From Duganella sp. BuS-21 (GTDB lineage: Bacteria > Pseudomonadota > Gammaproteobacteria > Burkholderiales > Burkholderiaceae_D), in contig CP097466.1 of assembly GCA_041874725.1 (NCBI GenBank), positions 1,116,001-1,180,000 of the forward strand: a stretch of 64,000 bases of DNA, read 5' to 3'. The notes under the pieces are model-generated. The model did not search any database, was not told where the DNA came from, and saw only the letters and a list, made by a program, of their open reading frames with translations. The translations under genes and the position numbers were made by a program. This document shows, one piece after another, positions 15,565 to 23,486 of this stretch. How positions within the stretch are numbered: the first letter of the stretch is position 1; the number at the start of each line of letters is the position of its first letter.

Positions 15565-15600
15565 TATAATGATAGTTCTAACGGTTCATTTTCGGTTCAA
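15565..15600 (+). promoter_or_regulatory. promoter and 11-bp direct-repeat operator before litR-like gene
   Basis: A perfect -10 TATAAT at 15565-15570 (no convincing -35). Downstream, CGGTTCATTTT (15582-15592) is followed immediately by CGGTTCAA (15593-15600): two direct repeats with an 11-bp period. Tandem 11-bp repeats are the operator design of CarH/LitR-type MerR regulators, which suggests autoregulation. Confidence 0.7.
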
Positions 15601-15602
15601 TT

Positions 15603-16565
15603 ATGCCCCTACCTCACTTGCCAGAACTGTATGAGCAGCGCGCCCAATACCGCAGCGGCGTGGCCGCCAGGCTGGCCGGCCTGCCGGTGGAAACGCTGCG
15701 CGTGTGGGAGCGGCGCTATGCCCTTTCCGACACCGGCCGCAGCGAGCGCGGCCAGCGCCTGTATTCGGACCTCCAGGTGCGCCGGCTGCGTCTGATCAAA
15801 CAACTGGTCGATCAGGGCCATCCGATCGGCGCGCTGGCGCAGTTGCCGCTGGAGCAGTTGGCGCGCATGACGGCCGGCCCGGTAGCGGGCGCACCGGCGC
15901 AACCGCTGCGGGTGGCCTTGATGGGCGCGGCGCTGGCGCGGCGGCTGAGTGCCGGTGGACGGGAGTTGCTGGCGCTCGACATCGTCGCCAATTTCCAGCA
16001 ACTGGAGTTGGCGCCGGCCGCCGTGGCCGGCTCGGGCGCGCAATTGGTGTTGATCGAAATGTCGGAGCTTGATGACAGTGTGGCGCCGGCCATTTGCGCG
16101 CTGCGCCAGCAGCTCGACATCGCGGTGGTGGTGCTGTACCGCTTCTGCGCCAGCGCCACGATTCGCCAGTTGCGCACGCAGGGCTGCCTGGTGGCTCGCG
16201 CGCCGGCGGACCCGGCCGAGATCGTGCTGCTGTGCCAGTCGGCGCTGGCGCACGAACCGCAGGCGCAGCTGACCGCCGTGCGTCAGGCCGCGCCTGCCGC
16301 ACGCCGTTTCGACGACCAGGCGCTGACCGCGCTGTCGGCGGCCAGCAGCAGCATTTATTGCGAATGTCCGCGCCACCTGTCGGAGATCCTGCTGATGCTC
16401 AACAGCTTCGAACGCTACAGCCAGCAATGCGCGGCGCGCGACGCCAACGACGAGCTGTTGCACCAGCAACTGGCGAACGCCGCAGGCTCTGCGCGGGTGT
16501 TGCTGGAGGAGGCGCTGGAACGGCTGGCGCGGGCCGAGGCGCTGCCACTGCCGGCCGGCGTGTAA
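15603..16565 (+). CDS. MerR-type regulator, class II LitR/CarH-like
   Basis: 320 residues. N-terminal MerR DNA-binding domain (SGVAARLAGLPVETLRVWERRYAL then RLYSDLQVRRLRLIKQLVDQG). The rest is organised like the cobalamin-binding light sensors CarH/LitR: a helical segment (GALAQLPLEQL), then a Rossmann-like domain (RVALMGAALARRL, QLVLIEMSEL, VVVLYRF, LVARAPADPAEIV). The adenosylcobalamin signature E/D-x-H-x-x-G is absent, as in class II LitR proteins, where light is sensed by a partner. TIGR02450 and COG3380 genes follow in an operon, 4 bp and 30 bp apart. The repeats upstream and before the fasciclin gene are its likely targets. Regulatory trigger inferred only. Confidence 0.78.
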   Translation: MPLPHLPELYEQRAQYRSGVAARLAGLPVETLRVWERRYALSDTGRSERGQRLYSDLQVRRLRLIKQLVDQGHPIGALAQLPLEQLARMTAGPVAGAPAQPLRVALMGAALARRLSAGGRELLALDIVANFQQLELAPAAVAGSGAQLVLIEMSELDDSVAPAICALRQQLDIAVVVLYRFCASATIRQLRTQGCLVARAPADPAEIVLLCQSALAHEPQAQLTAVRQAAPAARRFDDQALTALSAASSSIYCECPRHLSEILLMLNSFERYSQQCAARDANDELLHQQLANAAGSARVLLEEALERLARAEALPLPAGV

Positions 16566-16569
16566 GCCG

Positions 16570-16803
16570 ATGCCGCCGACTAAAACGCGGGTACAGCCGG
16601 CCAAGCTGCTGCGCAGCAAATGGACCGCGACCATACCGGTGAACAAGGAGAAGCACTTCATGGTGACCGCTCTGGTCGAACCGGAAACGCCCGGTGCGCC
16701 AGTCCACACCATCACCATCGAGGCCGTGATCAGCGGCCGCAGTTTTCATCTGCACTGGCGCGAACTGCAGGACACGGCGCGCTGGCTGCAGGGCTGGCGC
16801 TAG
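16570..16803 (+). CDS. TIGR02450 family small tryptophan-containing protein
   Basis: 77 residues: AKLLRSKWTATIPVNKEKHFMVT near the start and HWRELQDTARWLQGW at the end match the conserved small TIGR02450 family (K-L-x-x-SKWTA-x-x-P-x-x-KEKHF, RE-L-x-x-x-x-RW-x-x-GW). The biochemical function is unknown. The family commonly lies near photolyase or other light- and singlet-oxygen-response genes. The ATG is 4 bp after the regulator's stop and the next gene starts 30 bp downstream, so this is the middle gene of a three-gene operon. No signal peptide. Confidence 0.82.
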   Translation: MPPTKTRVQPAKLLRSKWTATIPVNKEKHFMVTALVEPETPGAPVHTITIEAVISGRSFHLHWRELQDTARWLQGWR

Positions 16804-16833
16804 GCGCTGCTACTCACTACAGGTTGTTATCGC

Positions 16834-17829
16834 ATGAACCGTACTCCCCATATCGCCGTGATTGGCGCCGGCATTGCCGGTAGCGCTTGTGCCAGCACCC
16901 TGCAAGGCGCCGGCTTCCAGGTCAGCCTTTTTGATAAAAGTCGCGGCCCGGGCGGACGCATGAGCACCCGCCGTGGCGACGGCTGGCAATGCGATCACGG
17001 CGCCCAGTACTTCACCGCACGCGCGCCGGCGTTTCGTGCCGAAGTGGCGCGCTGGGAGGTGGCCGGCGTGGCGGCGAAGTGGCAGGCGCAGGTGCGTAGC
17101 TTCGGCGGCGACAGCGCCGCTGGCAGTGTCGATGCGGACAGCGCCACCGAACGCTTTGTCGGTGCCCCGCGCATGTCGTCGGTGGCGGCATGGCTGGCAT
17201 CATCGCTGGCCTTGTCCACCAAGGTAACGATTAGCGGTTTGCAGCGCGAAGCTGTCGGCTGGTCGCTGCTGGTGCAAGATGGCCATGCGCTGGGGGAGGC
17301 TTACGACATCGTGGTGCTGGCGGTGCCAGCCCCTCAAGCAGCGCCGCTGTTGCGTAAGGTGGCACCGCAGCAAGCGGCGCTGGCGGAGCAGGTCAGGATG
17401 GCGGGCTGCTGGTCGTTGATGCTTGATTATGACGCGCCGCTGGTGCTGGACTTCGAGGCCGCCTTCGTCAACCAAGGCCCACTGCGCTGGGTGGCGCGCG
17501 ACAGTTCCAAGCCCGGCCGCGCCGGCCGCGAGAGCTGGCTGCTGCATGCCAGCGCAGCTTGGAGCGAGCAGCATATCGAACGTGATGGCGACGAGGTCGC
17601 CGCGCTGCTGCTGGCAGCGTTCGCCGAATTGGGCGGCCCGGCGCCGCAGCGCTGGAGCGCACATCGCTGGCGTTACGCCAGCACGCCGCAGGTGCGCAGC
17701 GAGGGTTGCCTGTGGGAGCCAGCGCAAGGCTTGGGTGTGTGTGGCGATTGGCTCAACGGCGGAACGGTCGAAACCGCATGGCTGAGCGGGCAGGCACTGG
17801 CTCAGCGCATCATCGCCGCACAGGCCTGA
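16834..17829 (+). CDS. NAD(P)/FAD-dependent oxidoreductase, COG3380 (renalase-like)
   Basis: 331 residues. N-terminal FAD-binding Rossmann motif VIGAGIAGSACASTL with the acidic end of beta-2 in SLFDKSRGPGGRMSTRR, then the family segment DHGAQYFTARAPAF. The C-terminus has GLGVCGDWLNGGTVETAWLSGQALA, the second FAD-contact motif. The family is related to amine oxidases and renalase; the substrate is not known. It is the last gene of the LitR-like operon. A perfect 9-bp-stem hairpin lies just past the stop, separating it from the convergent fasciclin gene. Confidence 0.88.
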   Translation: MNRTPHIAVIGAGIAGSACASTLQGAGFQVSLFDKSRGPGGRMSTRRGDGWQCDHGAQYFTARAPAFRAEVARWEVAGVAAKWQAQVRSFGGDSAAGSVDADSATERFVGAPRMSSVAAWLASSLALSTKVTISGLQREAVGWSLLVQDGHALGEAYDIVVLAVPAPQAAPLLRKVAPQQAALAEQVRMAGCWSLMLDYDAPLVLDFEAAFVNQGPLRWVARDSSKPGRAGRESWLLHASAAWSEQHIERDGDEVAALLLAAFAELGGPAPQRWSAHRWRYASTPQVRSEGCLWEPAQGLGVCGDWLNGGTVETAWLSGQALAQRIIAAQA

Positions 17830-17830
17830 A

Positions 17831-17851
17831 GCGCTGGCCTGCGGCCAGCGC
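17831..17851. terminator. hairpin between convergent genes
   Basis: GCGCTGGCC (17831-17839), loop TGC, GGCCAGCGC (17843-17851): a perfect 9-bp GC-rich stem between the ends of the oxidoreductase and fasciclin genes. No T-run, so termination is presumed from position. Confidence 0.6.
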
Positions 17852-17859
17852 GCCAGTGA

Positions 17860-18318
17860 TTACATCTTCGGCATCAGCACCGTATCGATGACATGGATCA
17901 CGCCGTTGTCGGCGGCGATATCGGTCTTGGTGACGTGGGCGTTGTCGACCATGACTTTGCCATCGGCAGCCTTGACCGTCAGCTTGCCACCTTCGACGGT
18001 CGGCACCATGCCCGGCTTGACGTCGGCCGCCATGACCTTGCCGGACACCACGTGGTAGGTCAACACCTTGGTCAGCGCCGCTTTATCCTTCAGCAGTGCA
18101 TCGAGTTTGGCTTTCGGGATTTTGGCGAAGGCCGCGTCGGTAGGCGCAAACACGGTGAACGGACCCGGGCCCTTCAGCGTATCGACCAGGCCGGCCGCTT
18201 GCACCGCCGTCACCAGGGTATTGAAGCTGCCGGCCGATTTCGCGGTATCGACGATATCCGCCGCGCCAGCAATGCCAAAGGACAAACTGCATGCCACTGC
18301 CATGATAAGTTTTTTCAT
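17860..18318 (-). CDS. secreted fasciclin domain protein
   Basis: 152 residues: signal peptide 1-19 (ends GIAGA), then one FAS1 domain with both conserved boxes, [15 protein letters not shown] and [13 protein letters not shown], plus the central LTYHVVSGK motif. Single-domain bacterial fasciclins are periplasmic or extracellular; the function is poorly defined, possibly adhesion. The gene faces the LitR-like operon, and its upstream region contains two pairs of 11-bp direct repeats like those before the regulator gene, so it is probably in the same regulon. Confidence 0.93.
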   Translation of the reverse strand: MKKLIMAVACSLSFGIAGAADIVDTAKSAGSFNTLVTAVQAAGLVDTLKGPGPFTVFAPTDAAFAKIPKAKLDALLKDKAALTKVLTYHVVSGKVMAADVKPGMVPTVEGGKLTVKAADGKVMVDNAHVTKTDIAADNGVIHVIDTVLMPKM

Positions 18319-18366
18319 TTCGAGCTCCTGTAGGGTTGGTCAAGCGCAGCATGCGCTGCCTGTAAA

Positions 18367-18388
18367 TTGAACCGATATTGAACTGCTG
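18367..18388 (-). promoter_or_regulatory. 11-bp direct-repeat operator, proximal to fasciclin gene
   Basis: TTGAACCGATA (18367-18377) is followed directly by TTGAACTG (18378-18385): an 11-bp period and the complement of the GGTTCAA core found before the regulator gene. It lies 49-70 bp upstream of the fasciclin start. Confidence 0.65.
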
Positions 18389-18453
18389 AAAACTAGGTTA
18401 TCTGGAATGGTTGTGCGTGTCTATTGTGTATTGACCCGTTTTGAAGATTAAAG

Positions 18454-18470
18454 CGGTTCAATTGCGGTTC
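18454..18470 (-). promoter_or_regulatory. 11-bp direct-repeat operator, distal to fasciclin gene
   Basis: CGGTTCAATTG (18454-18464) followed by CGGTTC (18465-18470), again an 11-bp period with the same core. It sits just past the 3' end of the hydroxyisourate hydrolase gene, about 140 bp upstream of the fasciclin start. Confidence 0.6.
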
Positions 18471-18480
18471 GTCGGCTGAG

Positions 18481-18891
18481 TCAGTTGCCCCGATAGGTCG
18501 AATAGCCGTATGGACTCAGGAGCAGGGGAACGTGGTAATGCGGCACGCTGCCGTCCGCCGCGAAGATCACCGGGATTTCCGGGAAAAATGATGTTTGTTT
18601 GTGTTCCGCAAACCATTTTCCGGTCTTGAAGGTAACGCGATACGTGCCGGCCTCGAACTTGGCGTTCGCTGGAAAGAGGGCTGCAATGCGGCCCTGCGCA
18701 TCGGTCGAAGCAGTGTTGATCAACAACCAGCGGTCATCGCTCAGTTTTTCAAGCGTGACCACCACCTCGGACGAGGGCAGGCCGTCCTGCAGATTCAAGA
18801 CGTGGACGCTGAGCGGATTGCTCGCGGCGCTGGCGACGTGGCACAGGCTATCGAAGGCCAAGGCGAGAATAAATTGTTTCATGCGATGCAT
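18481..18891 (-). CDS. hiuH: periplasmic 5-hydroxyisourate hydrolase, transthyretin-like
   Basis: 136 residues. The signal peptide (MHRMKQFILALAFDSLCHVASA) precedes a transthyretin-like domain: LSVHVLNLQDGLPSSEVVVTLEKL with the first catalytic histidine, FFPEIPVIF, and the C-terminal signature HYHVPLLLSPYGYSTYRGN (family end Y-R-G-S; here N). The enzyme converts 5-hydroxyisourate to OHCU in urate breakdown; a periplasmic form occurs in E. coli (HiuH/YedX). Start at 18891 chosen because AGGAG lies 7 nt upstream. It is 13 bp after the GlcG-like gene, as the second gene of an operon divergent from an HprRS-like pair. Confidence 0.88.
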   Translation of the reverse strand: MHRMKQFILALAFDSLCHVASAASNPLSVHVLNLQDGLPSSEVVVTLEKLSDDRWLLINTASTDAQGRIAALFPANAKFEAGTYRVTFKTGKWFAEHKQTSFFPEIPVIFAADGSVPHYHVPLLLSPYGYSTYRGN

Positions 18892-18904
18892 GGCTTGCTC
18901 CTGT

Positions 18905-19408
18905 TTAATTGGACCGAGGGGGGAAGACGCGCGCGATGGCGCTGAGGGCACACGACTCATCGATGCCGGGGCCGCCGGCACCGGCCACGCCGATGGCGCC
19001 GATGATTGCCGTTCCGGCGCTCACCGGGACGCCGCCGCCGAGCAACAGCAATTCGCTGACGGTGTTCAGGTTGTTGGTTGGCGTGTTGGCGCGGGCGTTG
19101 TCGGCCAGCGTGCCGGTCGCGCTTTTCGTCGACAGTGCGGTGTAGGCCTTGCGCTGGGCGGCGAGGGTGTTGTGCGGCCCGACGTTGTCGTCGCGCTGCA
19201 GCGCGACCAGGTTGCCACTGCGGTCGACCACGGCGGCGGCCAGTGTTTTGCCGCCGGCATGGCAGGCCTCCATCGTCGCCTCCAGCAGGCGCATGGCGCC
19301 CTCCAGCGTGATATCGGGCCGCGTCACCTGGAGCGGGGCCGCTGCGCTGGCCGGGGCCATGGCGGCGGCCAGCGCCAGCGCAAGCAGGGGCCTTGAGTGG
19401 TAGGTCAT
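18905..19408 (-). CDS. secreted GlcG/HbpS family heme-binding-type protein
   Basis: 167 residues: signal peptide 1-23, then the GlcG/HbpS domain with [38 protein letters not shown] and [23 protein letters not shown]. Secreted HbpS proteins bind heme and take part in oxidative-stress sensing in streptomycetes; other members have unknown roles. Its partner in the operon is a periplasmic hydroxyisourate hydrolase. The start codon is 75 bp from an 18-bp HprR/CusR-type palindrome shared with the divergent two-component genes. Confidence 0.85.
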   Translation of the reverse strand: MTYHSRPLLALALAAAMAPASAAAPLQVTRPDITLEGAMRLLEATMEACHAGGKTLAAAVVDRSGNLVALQRDDNVGPHNTLAAQRKAYTALSTKSATGTLADNARANTPTNNLNTVSELLLLGGGVPVSAGTAIIGAIGVAGAGGPGIDESCALSAIARVFPPRSN

Positions 19409-19482
19409 CGTGGTTCATCCTTCTGGTTGATTCGTCAGGAGGCCATCGTAACGAGGCGCCGGCGTCAGTTCGATTGCGAGCA

Positions 19483-19500
19483 CATTACAGTTTTGTAATG
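19483..19500. promoter_or_regulatory. HprR/CusR-type box
   Basis: CATTACAGTTTTGTAATG: two perfect 7-bp arms around GTTT. It differs at two spacer positions from the E. coli hiuH box CATTACAAAATTGTAATG bound by HprR and CusR. It is centred between the divergent GlcG-hiuH and response-regulator genes. Confidence 0.85.
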
Positions 19501-19542
19501 CGCCGCCCAGCGCGCGGTAAGATGGATGCCGAAGGGGGCGGC

Positions 19543-20214
19543 ATGCGCATACTGATCGTGGAAGATGAAAGCAAGACAGCGGATTACCTGCAGAAGGGGC
19601 TGCGCGAATCGGGCTACGTGGTCGAGACGGCGCTCAACGGCTTCGACGGCCGCTACATGATCGACGAATTCGCCTTCGATCTGATCATTCTCGACGTGAT
19701 GCTGCCGGGTCTCGATGGCTGGGAGCTGCTCAAGCTGGTGCGCAGCAGAGGAGCGACGTCGGTCATGTTCCTCACCGCGCGCGACGCCGTCGAAGACAAG
19801 GTGAAGGGGCTGGAGCTGGGCGCCGATGACTATCTGGTCAAGCCGTTCTCGTATGCCGAGCTGCTGGCCCGCGTCCGCACCCTGTTGCGCCGGGGTCCGC
19901 CGCGCGAGATGGAAATCTTCCAGGTGGCGGATCTCCAGGTCGATGTGCTGCGCCGCCGCGTCACGCGCCAGGCCGAGCGGATCACGCTGACGAACCAGGA
20001 GTTCGCCTTGCTCCACTTGCTGATCAGCCGCGCCGATGAAGTCCTGTCGCGTAGCTACATTGCCTCCCAGGTGTGGCAGATGAACTTCGACAGTGACACC
20101 AATGTGGTGGATGTCGCGGTGCGCCGCTTGCGCGCCAAGATCGATGACCCGTATCCGGTCAAACTGATTCATACCGTGCGCGGCATGGGCTATGTGCTGG
20201 GCGATTCGCCATGA
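19543..20214 (+). CDS. hprR: OmpR-family response regulator, HprR/CusR type
   Basis: 223 residues. Receiver domain [20 protein letters not shown] with the phospho-acceptor aspartate in [17 protein letters not shown] and the lysine in [18 protein letters not shown]. The winged-helix domain ends in [23 protein letters not shown] and a RGMGY motif, very close to E. coli HprR (YedW) and CusR. The ATG at 19543 follows GAAGGGGG and gives the standard N-terminus; the frame is open further upstream without a better start. The kinase overlaps by 4 bp. The palindrome at 19483 suggests autoregulation and control of the divergent hiuH operon. HprR versus a copper regulator is chosen from the hiuH neighbour, not from the sequence alone. 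Confidence 0.85.
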   Translation: MRILIVEDESKTADYLQKGLRESGYVVETALNGFDGRYMIDEFAFDLIILDVMLPGLDGWELLKLVRSRGATSVMFLTARDAVEDKVKGLELGADDYLVKPFSYAELLARVRTLLRRGPPREMEIFQVADLQVDVLRRRVTRQAERITLTNQEFALLHLLISRADEVLSRSYIASQVWQMNFDSDTNVVDVAVRRLRAKIDDPYPVKLIHTVRGMGYVLGDSP

Positions 20215-21608
20215 CGCTGTGGCCGCGTTCGATCAGCCTGCGCCTGGCCGCATTGTTTGCGCTGGCCAGTTGCGTGGTGCTGGGCGCGATCGGGATTTAC
20301 CTGTACCAGTCCCTGGAGCGGGAGATTGCCGCGCGCGATGATGCCGCGCTGGTCGGCCGCGTCGACCGCATGCGCGCGCTGGTCGACGATAGCGGCAGCA
20401 TCGCAGCCTTGCGCAGCCGGTCGCAGTTGTACGGCAACATGCTGGGCAACCGGGACAGCGTGCTGTGGATGATCGACGCCGAGGGGCGTCCCATCATTGA
20501 GATCAATCCGGACCGGCTGCCGCTGCCGGTGCTGGCGGCCAGCGACGCGATCCGCGTCGCCGACGCGGAGCAAGGCCAGGCAACGCGGCTGGCCTGGGTC
20601 GATGTGGCGCAGGACGGCCGCCGCTTCAGGCTGGTGGCGGGCAAGATGCTGGCCGAGCGCAACCAGATATTGGCCACCTATCGCACGACCTTGTGGATCG
20701 CCCTCGCGCTGGGCGCGGCCTTGTCGTTTTCGCTCGGGTGGCTGATCAGTGAACGCAGCCTGTTGCCGGTGCGCCGGCTGGCCGGGCGCGCCGCCGCGAT
20801 CGATGTACGCAGCCTGGATAGCCGCCTCAGCGCGGCGGACACCGACTTGCGCGAGCTGCGCGGCCTGAGCGGCGCGCTGGACCAGATGCTGGCCAGGTTG
20901 GCGGGCGGCTTCGCGCAGTTGTCACGCTTCTCGGAAGACCTGGCGCATGAGATGCGCACGCCCTTGAGCAACCTGATGGGCCATACCCAGCAGACCTTGC
21001 GCAAGGTGCGTTCGGTGGCGGAGTACGAAAATCTGCTGGCATCGAACCAGGAAGAATACGAGCGGCTGGCGCGCATGATCGACAGCATGTTGTTCCTGGC
21101 GCGCTCCGAGCATGCCGGCGCGGGCGTCGCGCGCGACACCATCGACCTGGCGGCGCTGGCCGCGCAACTGGTCGATTATTTCGAGGGCATGGCCGAGGAG
21201 CGCGGCATCGTGTTCGCGGTGCATGCCAGCGGCGCCCTGCAGGCCGACCGTGCGCTGGTGCAGCGGGCCATGGCCAACCTGGTGGCCAACGCGCTGCGGC
21301 ATGGCGCGCCGAATAGTTGCGTGACGATAGCCGGCGGCGTGGGCGCGCTTGGCGCGGAAATTTCGGTGCACAACATGGGGGAGCCGATCGGCCCGCAGCA
21401 CCTGCCGCACCTGTTCGAACGCTTCTACCGTTGCGACCCGGCGCGCGGCAACGGGGCCGACTCGGGCGGGCTGGGGCTGGCGATCGTGCGCTCCATCATG
21501 CAGCTGCACAGCGGGCAGGTGGAAGTGACGAGCGGCACGGACGGCACCCGCTTCACGCTGAGGTTCGGGACGGTACACCGTGCGGCGGAAGTCGGCCGTC
21601 AGGCATAA
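20211..21608 (+). CDS. hprS: sensor histidine kinase, HprS/CusS type
   Basis: 465 residues. First transmembrane helix near 10-30 ([23 protein letters not shown]), a periplasmic sensor region of about 130 residues, second helix near 160-180 ([20 protein letters not shown]), HAMP linker, then the dimerisation box [19 protein letters not shown] with the phosphorylated histidine, an N-box [12 protein letters not shown] and the catalytic [15 protein letters not shown]. The start codon overlaps the response-regulator stop (ATGA). This architecture belongs to heavy-metal and HprS kinases. In E. coli the HprS equivalent responds to hydrogen peroxide; whether this one senses peroxide, hypochlorite or copper is open. 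Confidence 0.86.
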   Translation: MTLWPRSISLRLAALFALASCVVLGAIGIYLYQSLEREIAARDDAALVGRVDRMRALVDDSGSIAALRSRSQLYGNMLGNRDSVLWMIDAEGRPIIEINPDRLPLPVLAASDAIRVADAEQGQATRLAWVDVAQDGRRFRLVAGKMLAERNQILATYRTTLWIALALGAALSFSLGWLISERSLLPVRRLAGRAAAIDVRSLDSRLSAADTDLRELRGLSGALDQMLARLAGGFAQLSRFSEDLAHEMRTPLSNLMGHTQQTLRKVRSVAEYENLLASNQEEYERLARMIDSMLFLARSEHAGAGVARDTIDLAALAAQLVDYFEGMAEERGIVFAVHASGALQADRALVQRAMANLVANALRHGAPNSCVTIAGGVGALGAEISVHNMGEPIGPQHLPHLFERFYRCDPARGNGADSGGLGLAIVRSIMQLHSGQVEVTSGTDGTRFTLRFGTVHRAAEVGRQA

Positions 21609-21644
21609 GGATTTACGGCCCGCCTGCTCGCGCGGTTCGCCCGG

Positions 21645-23432
21645 CTACACCCAGGGCGTATAGATGAAACCGCTCTCGATCGCGCCGACCACCTGCGCGA
21701 CATTTTCGCTGCTCTCACTGAACGCGACCAGCACGTCGGCGCGGTAGGCGTGCTCCAGCACGTCGAGCCAGTAGTCGTAGCCGGCGGCGTCAGGCGCGCG
21801 GTGCAGGACGTTTTGATACAGGGCCGTCAGGAATGCCTTGGAATCCGTATTGGCGCCATACAAGTCGCTGAATTCCTTACCGGTGGCAAAGGCGTTGGCG
21901 ATCTGGATGAGGGAGGCGCCATGATCCATCTGCGCCATCCAGTAACCGATCCCAGCCCTGTCCGGTTCGCGGTCGAAGGCCGCCTGGTAGAGGCGGTAAA
22001 TCTGGCCGTCCGCGCCGTCGCCGTCGATGGACAGGGAGTAGTCGGTGAAGCGGAGGCGCTCCACATGCGTGAGCGCTGTTAGATGGTCGTTGTTGTTGTC
22101 GACAGTATAGCCGCCTGCTGTTTTCGAGATTTTGTAGGAGTCGGTGGTGCTGGAAAACACAGCTGTATCGATCCCGGAACCTCCATCGACGTGGCTCAGC
22201 CCGTCCGCAGACGCGATCAGGTCGGCGCCGGCGGCGCCGTGATAGAGCTTGCCCGATGCACTGGTTCCCATCGCTTGCTCTTTGCCGTTGACTGCGAACG
22301 AATCGAGGAAATAGCTCACCGTACCGGTGGCGCTGGTCGGCGTCAGCAGCAAATTCAGGGCGCTCTTGGCTTCGGCGGCCGTGGTGAAAGCGCCGTAGAT
22401 GGTCAGTGTAGCGACGCCGCCGGTCTCGCTGACGTTGCTGGAGAGGAAAGAGGTGGCGCTATTGGTGACCGACAGGCCGTTGTAGTGTGCGGCGTTGGCG
22501 TCGTAGTTCAGGGTGAGCGCCACCGTGTTGGAACCGGAGGGCGACCAGTCGAGCGAGTCAAGCGACAGCGTCACGCCCTGCTCGCTCACGGTCGGCGTCA
22601 GCGACGCCGTGGCGGGCACGCTGGTTTTATCACGCACCGTCATGGTGGTGTTGATGCCGAGGGCTTGGAGCTGCTCGGTGGTGTAGATGGCCGTGTTGCC
22701 GGTGACATCTTGAACCGATACTTTGGTGATGGTGTATACACGAGGCGCCGTCGGGGCGGTGAGCGTAGCCGTGTTGCTTGCCGTGGTGGGCGTATCGTCG
22801 TTGAAGCTGTCTCTCACATAACTGACAGAGCCGCCGATCCAGAAGTAGCCAGAAGCGCCGTAGTCGAAAATGAGGTCGTTATCGAAGTAAATGGTGATTT
22901 CAAACACGCCGGAACCGCCGGTGTTATCTCTAGCCTCCGCGAAAATGGACAGGTCTTGCGGTCCGGTTGCCAAGTCCACCGTGGTGGGCAGGTTGAGCCT
23001 CACCAGTGTGGGCGCGACGGTATCGGCGACACTGCCCGTGACGGTCATGCTGGTAGGGATGCCGAGGTCCGTGAGTTGATCCCGGTGATACATGATGCTG
23101 TTGCCAGCTAGATCCGTCACCCACACGCTGTTCACGTTGTACACGCCTGGGGCTGTCGCCGTGGTGATGGTGTAACTTCTGCTTGCCGTGGTGGGGGTGT
23201 CGTCTAGGAAACTATCGTCGAAATTATACAGACTGCCGATCGAGACGAAAGTTGTTGGCCCGGTGCTGGTGCTGAGGTCGCGGTCAAAATTGATGATCAG
23301 ACCGCGCACGCCCGAGCCGCCGAGGTTGTCTTCGGCCTCGGCGGAAAAGGAGACGCGTTGTGGCCGGGCTGACAGGTCGATCGTGGTGGGTAGATTCAGC
23401 TTCAGCAGGGTGGGCGCGGTAAGGTCGTTCAA
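21645..23432 (-). CDS. DUF4214 surface/secreted protein, two-repeat form
   Basis: 595 residues, no signal peptide. Two N-terminal repeats of about 130 residues (APTLLKLNLPTTIDLS... and APTLVRLNLPTTVDLA...), each with GSGV-x-x-x-x-I-x-FD and DDTPTTAS. Then a beta-rich region (VSEQGVTLSLDSLDWSPSGSN), a haemolysin-like LYHGAAGADLIASADGLSHVDGGSGIDTAVF stretch and a C-terminal DUF4214 domain (YRLYQAAFDREPDRAGIGYWMAQMDHG, LYQNVLHRAPDAAGYDYW). The start is TTG with GAGAAA upstream. Probably exported by a type I system and surface-associated; no transporter is nearby. A tandem paralogue lies 54 bp upstream. Confidence 0.8.
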   Translation of the reverse strand: MNDLTAPTLLKLNLPTTIDLSARPQRVSFSAEAEDNLGGSGVRGLIINFDRDLSTSTGPTTFVSIGSLYNFDDSFLDDTPTTASRSYTITTATAPGVYNVNSVWVTDLAGNSIMYHRDQLTDLGIPTSMTVTGSVADTVAPTLVRLNLPTTVDLATGPQDLSIFAEARDNTGGSGVFEITIYFDNDLIFDYGASGYFWIGGSVSYVRDSFNDDTPTTASNTATLTAPTAPRVYTITKVSVQDVTGNTAIYTTEQLQALGINTTMTVRDKTSVPATASLTPTVSEQGVTLSLDSLDWSPSGSNTVALTLNYDANAAHYNGLSVTNSATSFLSSNVSETGGVATLTIYGAFTTAAEAKSALNLLLTPTSATGTVSYFLDSFAVNGKEQAMGTSASGKLYHGAAGADLIASADGLSHVDGGSGIDTAVFSSTTDSYKISKTAGGYTVDNNNDHLTALTHVERLRFTDYSLSIDGDGADGQIYRLYQAAFDREPDRAGIGYWMAQMDHGASLIQIANAFATGKEFSDLYGANTDSKAFLTALYQNVLHRAPDAAGYDYWLDVLEHAYRADVLVAFSESSENVAQVVGAIESGFIYTPWV

Positions 23433-23486
23433 GCGATTTCTCTTGGTGAGTATGTAGTAAATTTAGGAATGCGAAGCCAAGCGGGC

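Noticed and set aside
23433..23486. CRISPR-like or tandem repeats around the DUF4214 genes.
   Set aside because: The similarity there is between long paralogous coding repeats of about 130 residues, not short repeats with spacers. No CRISPR array seen anywhere in the window.
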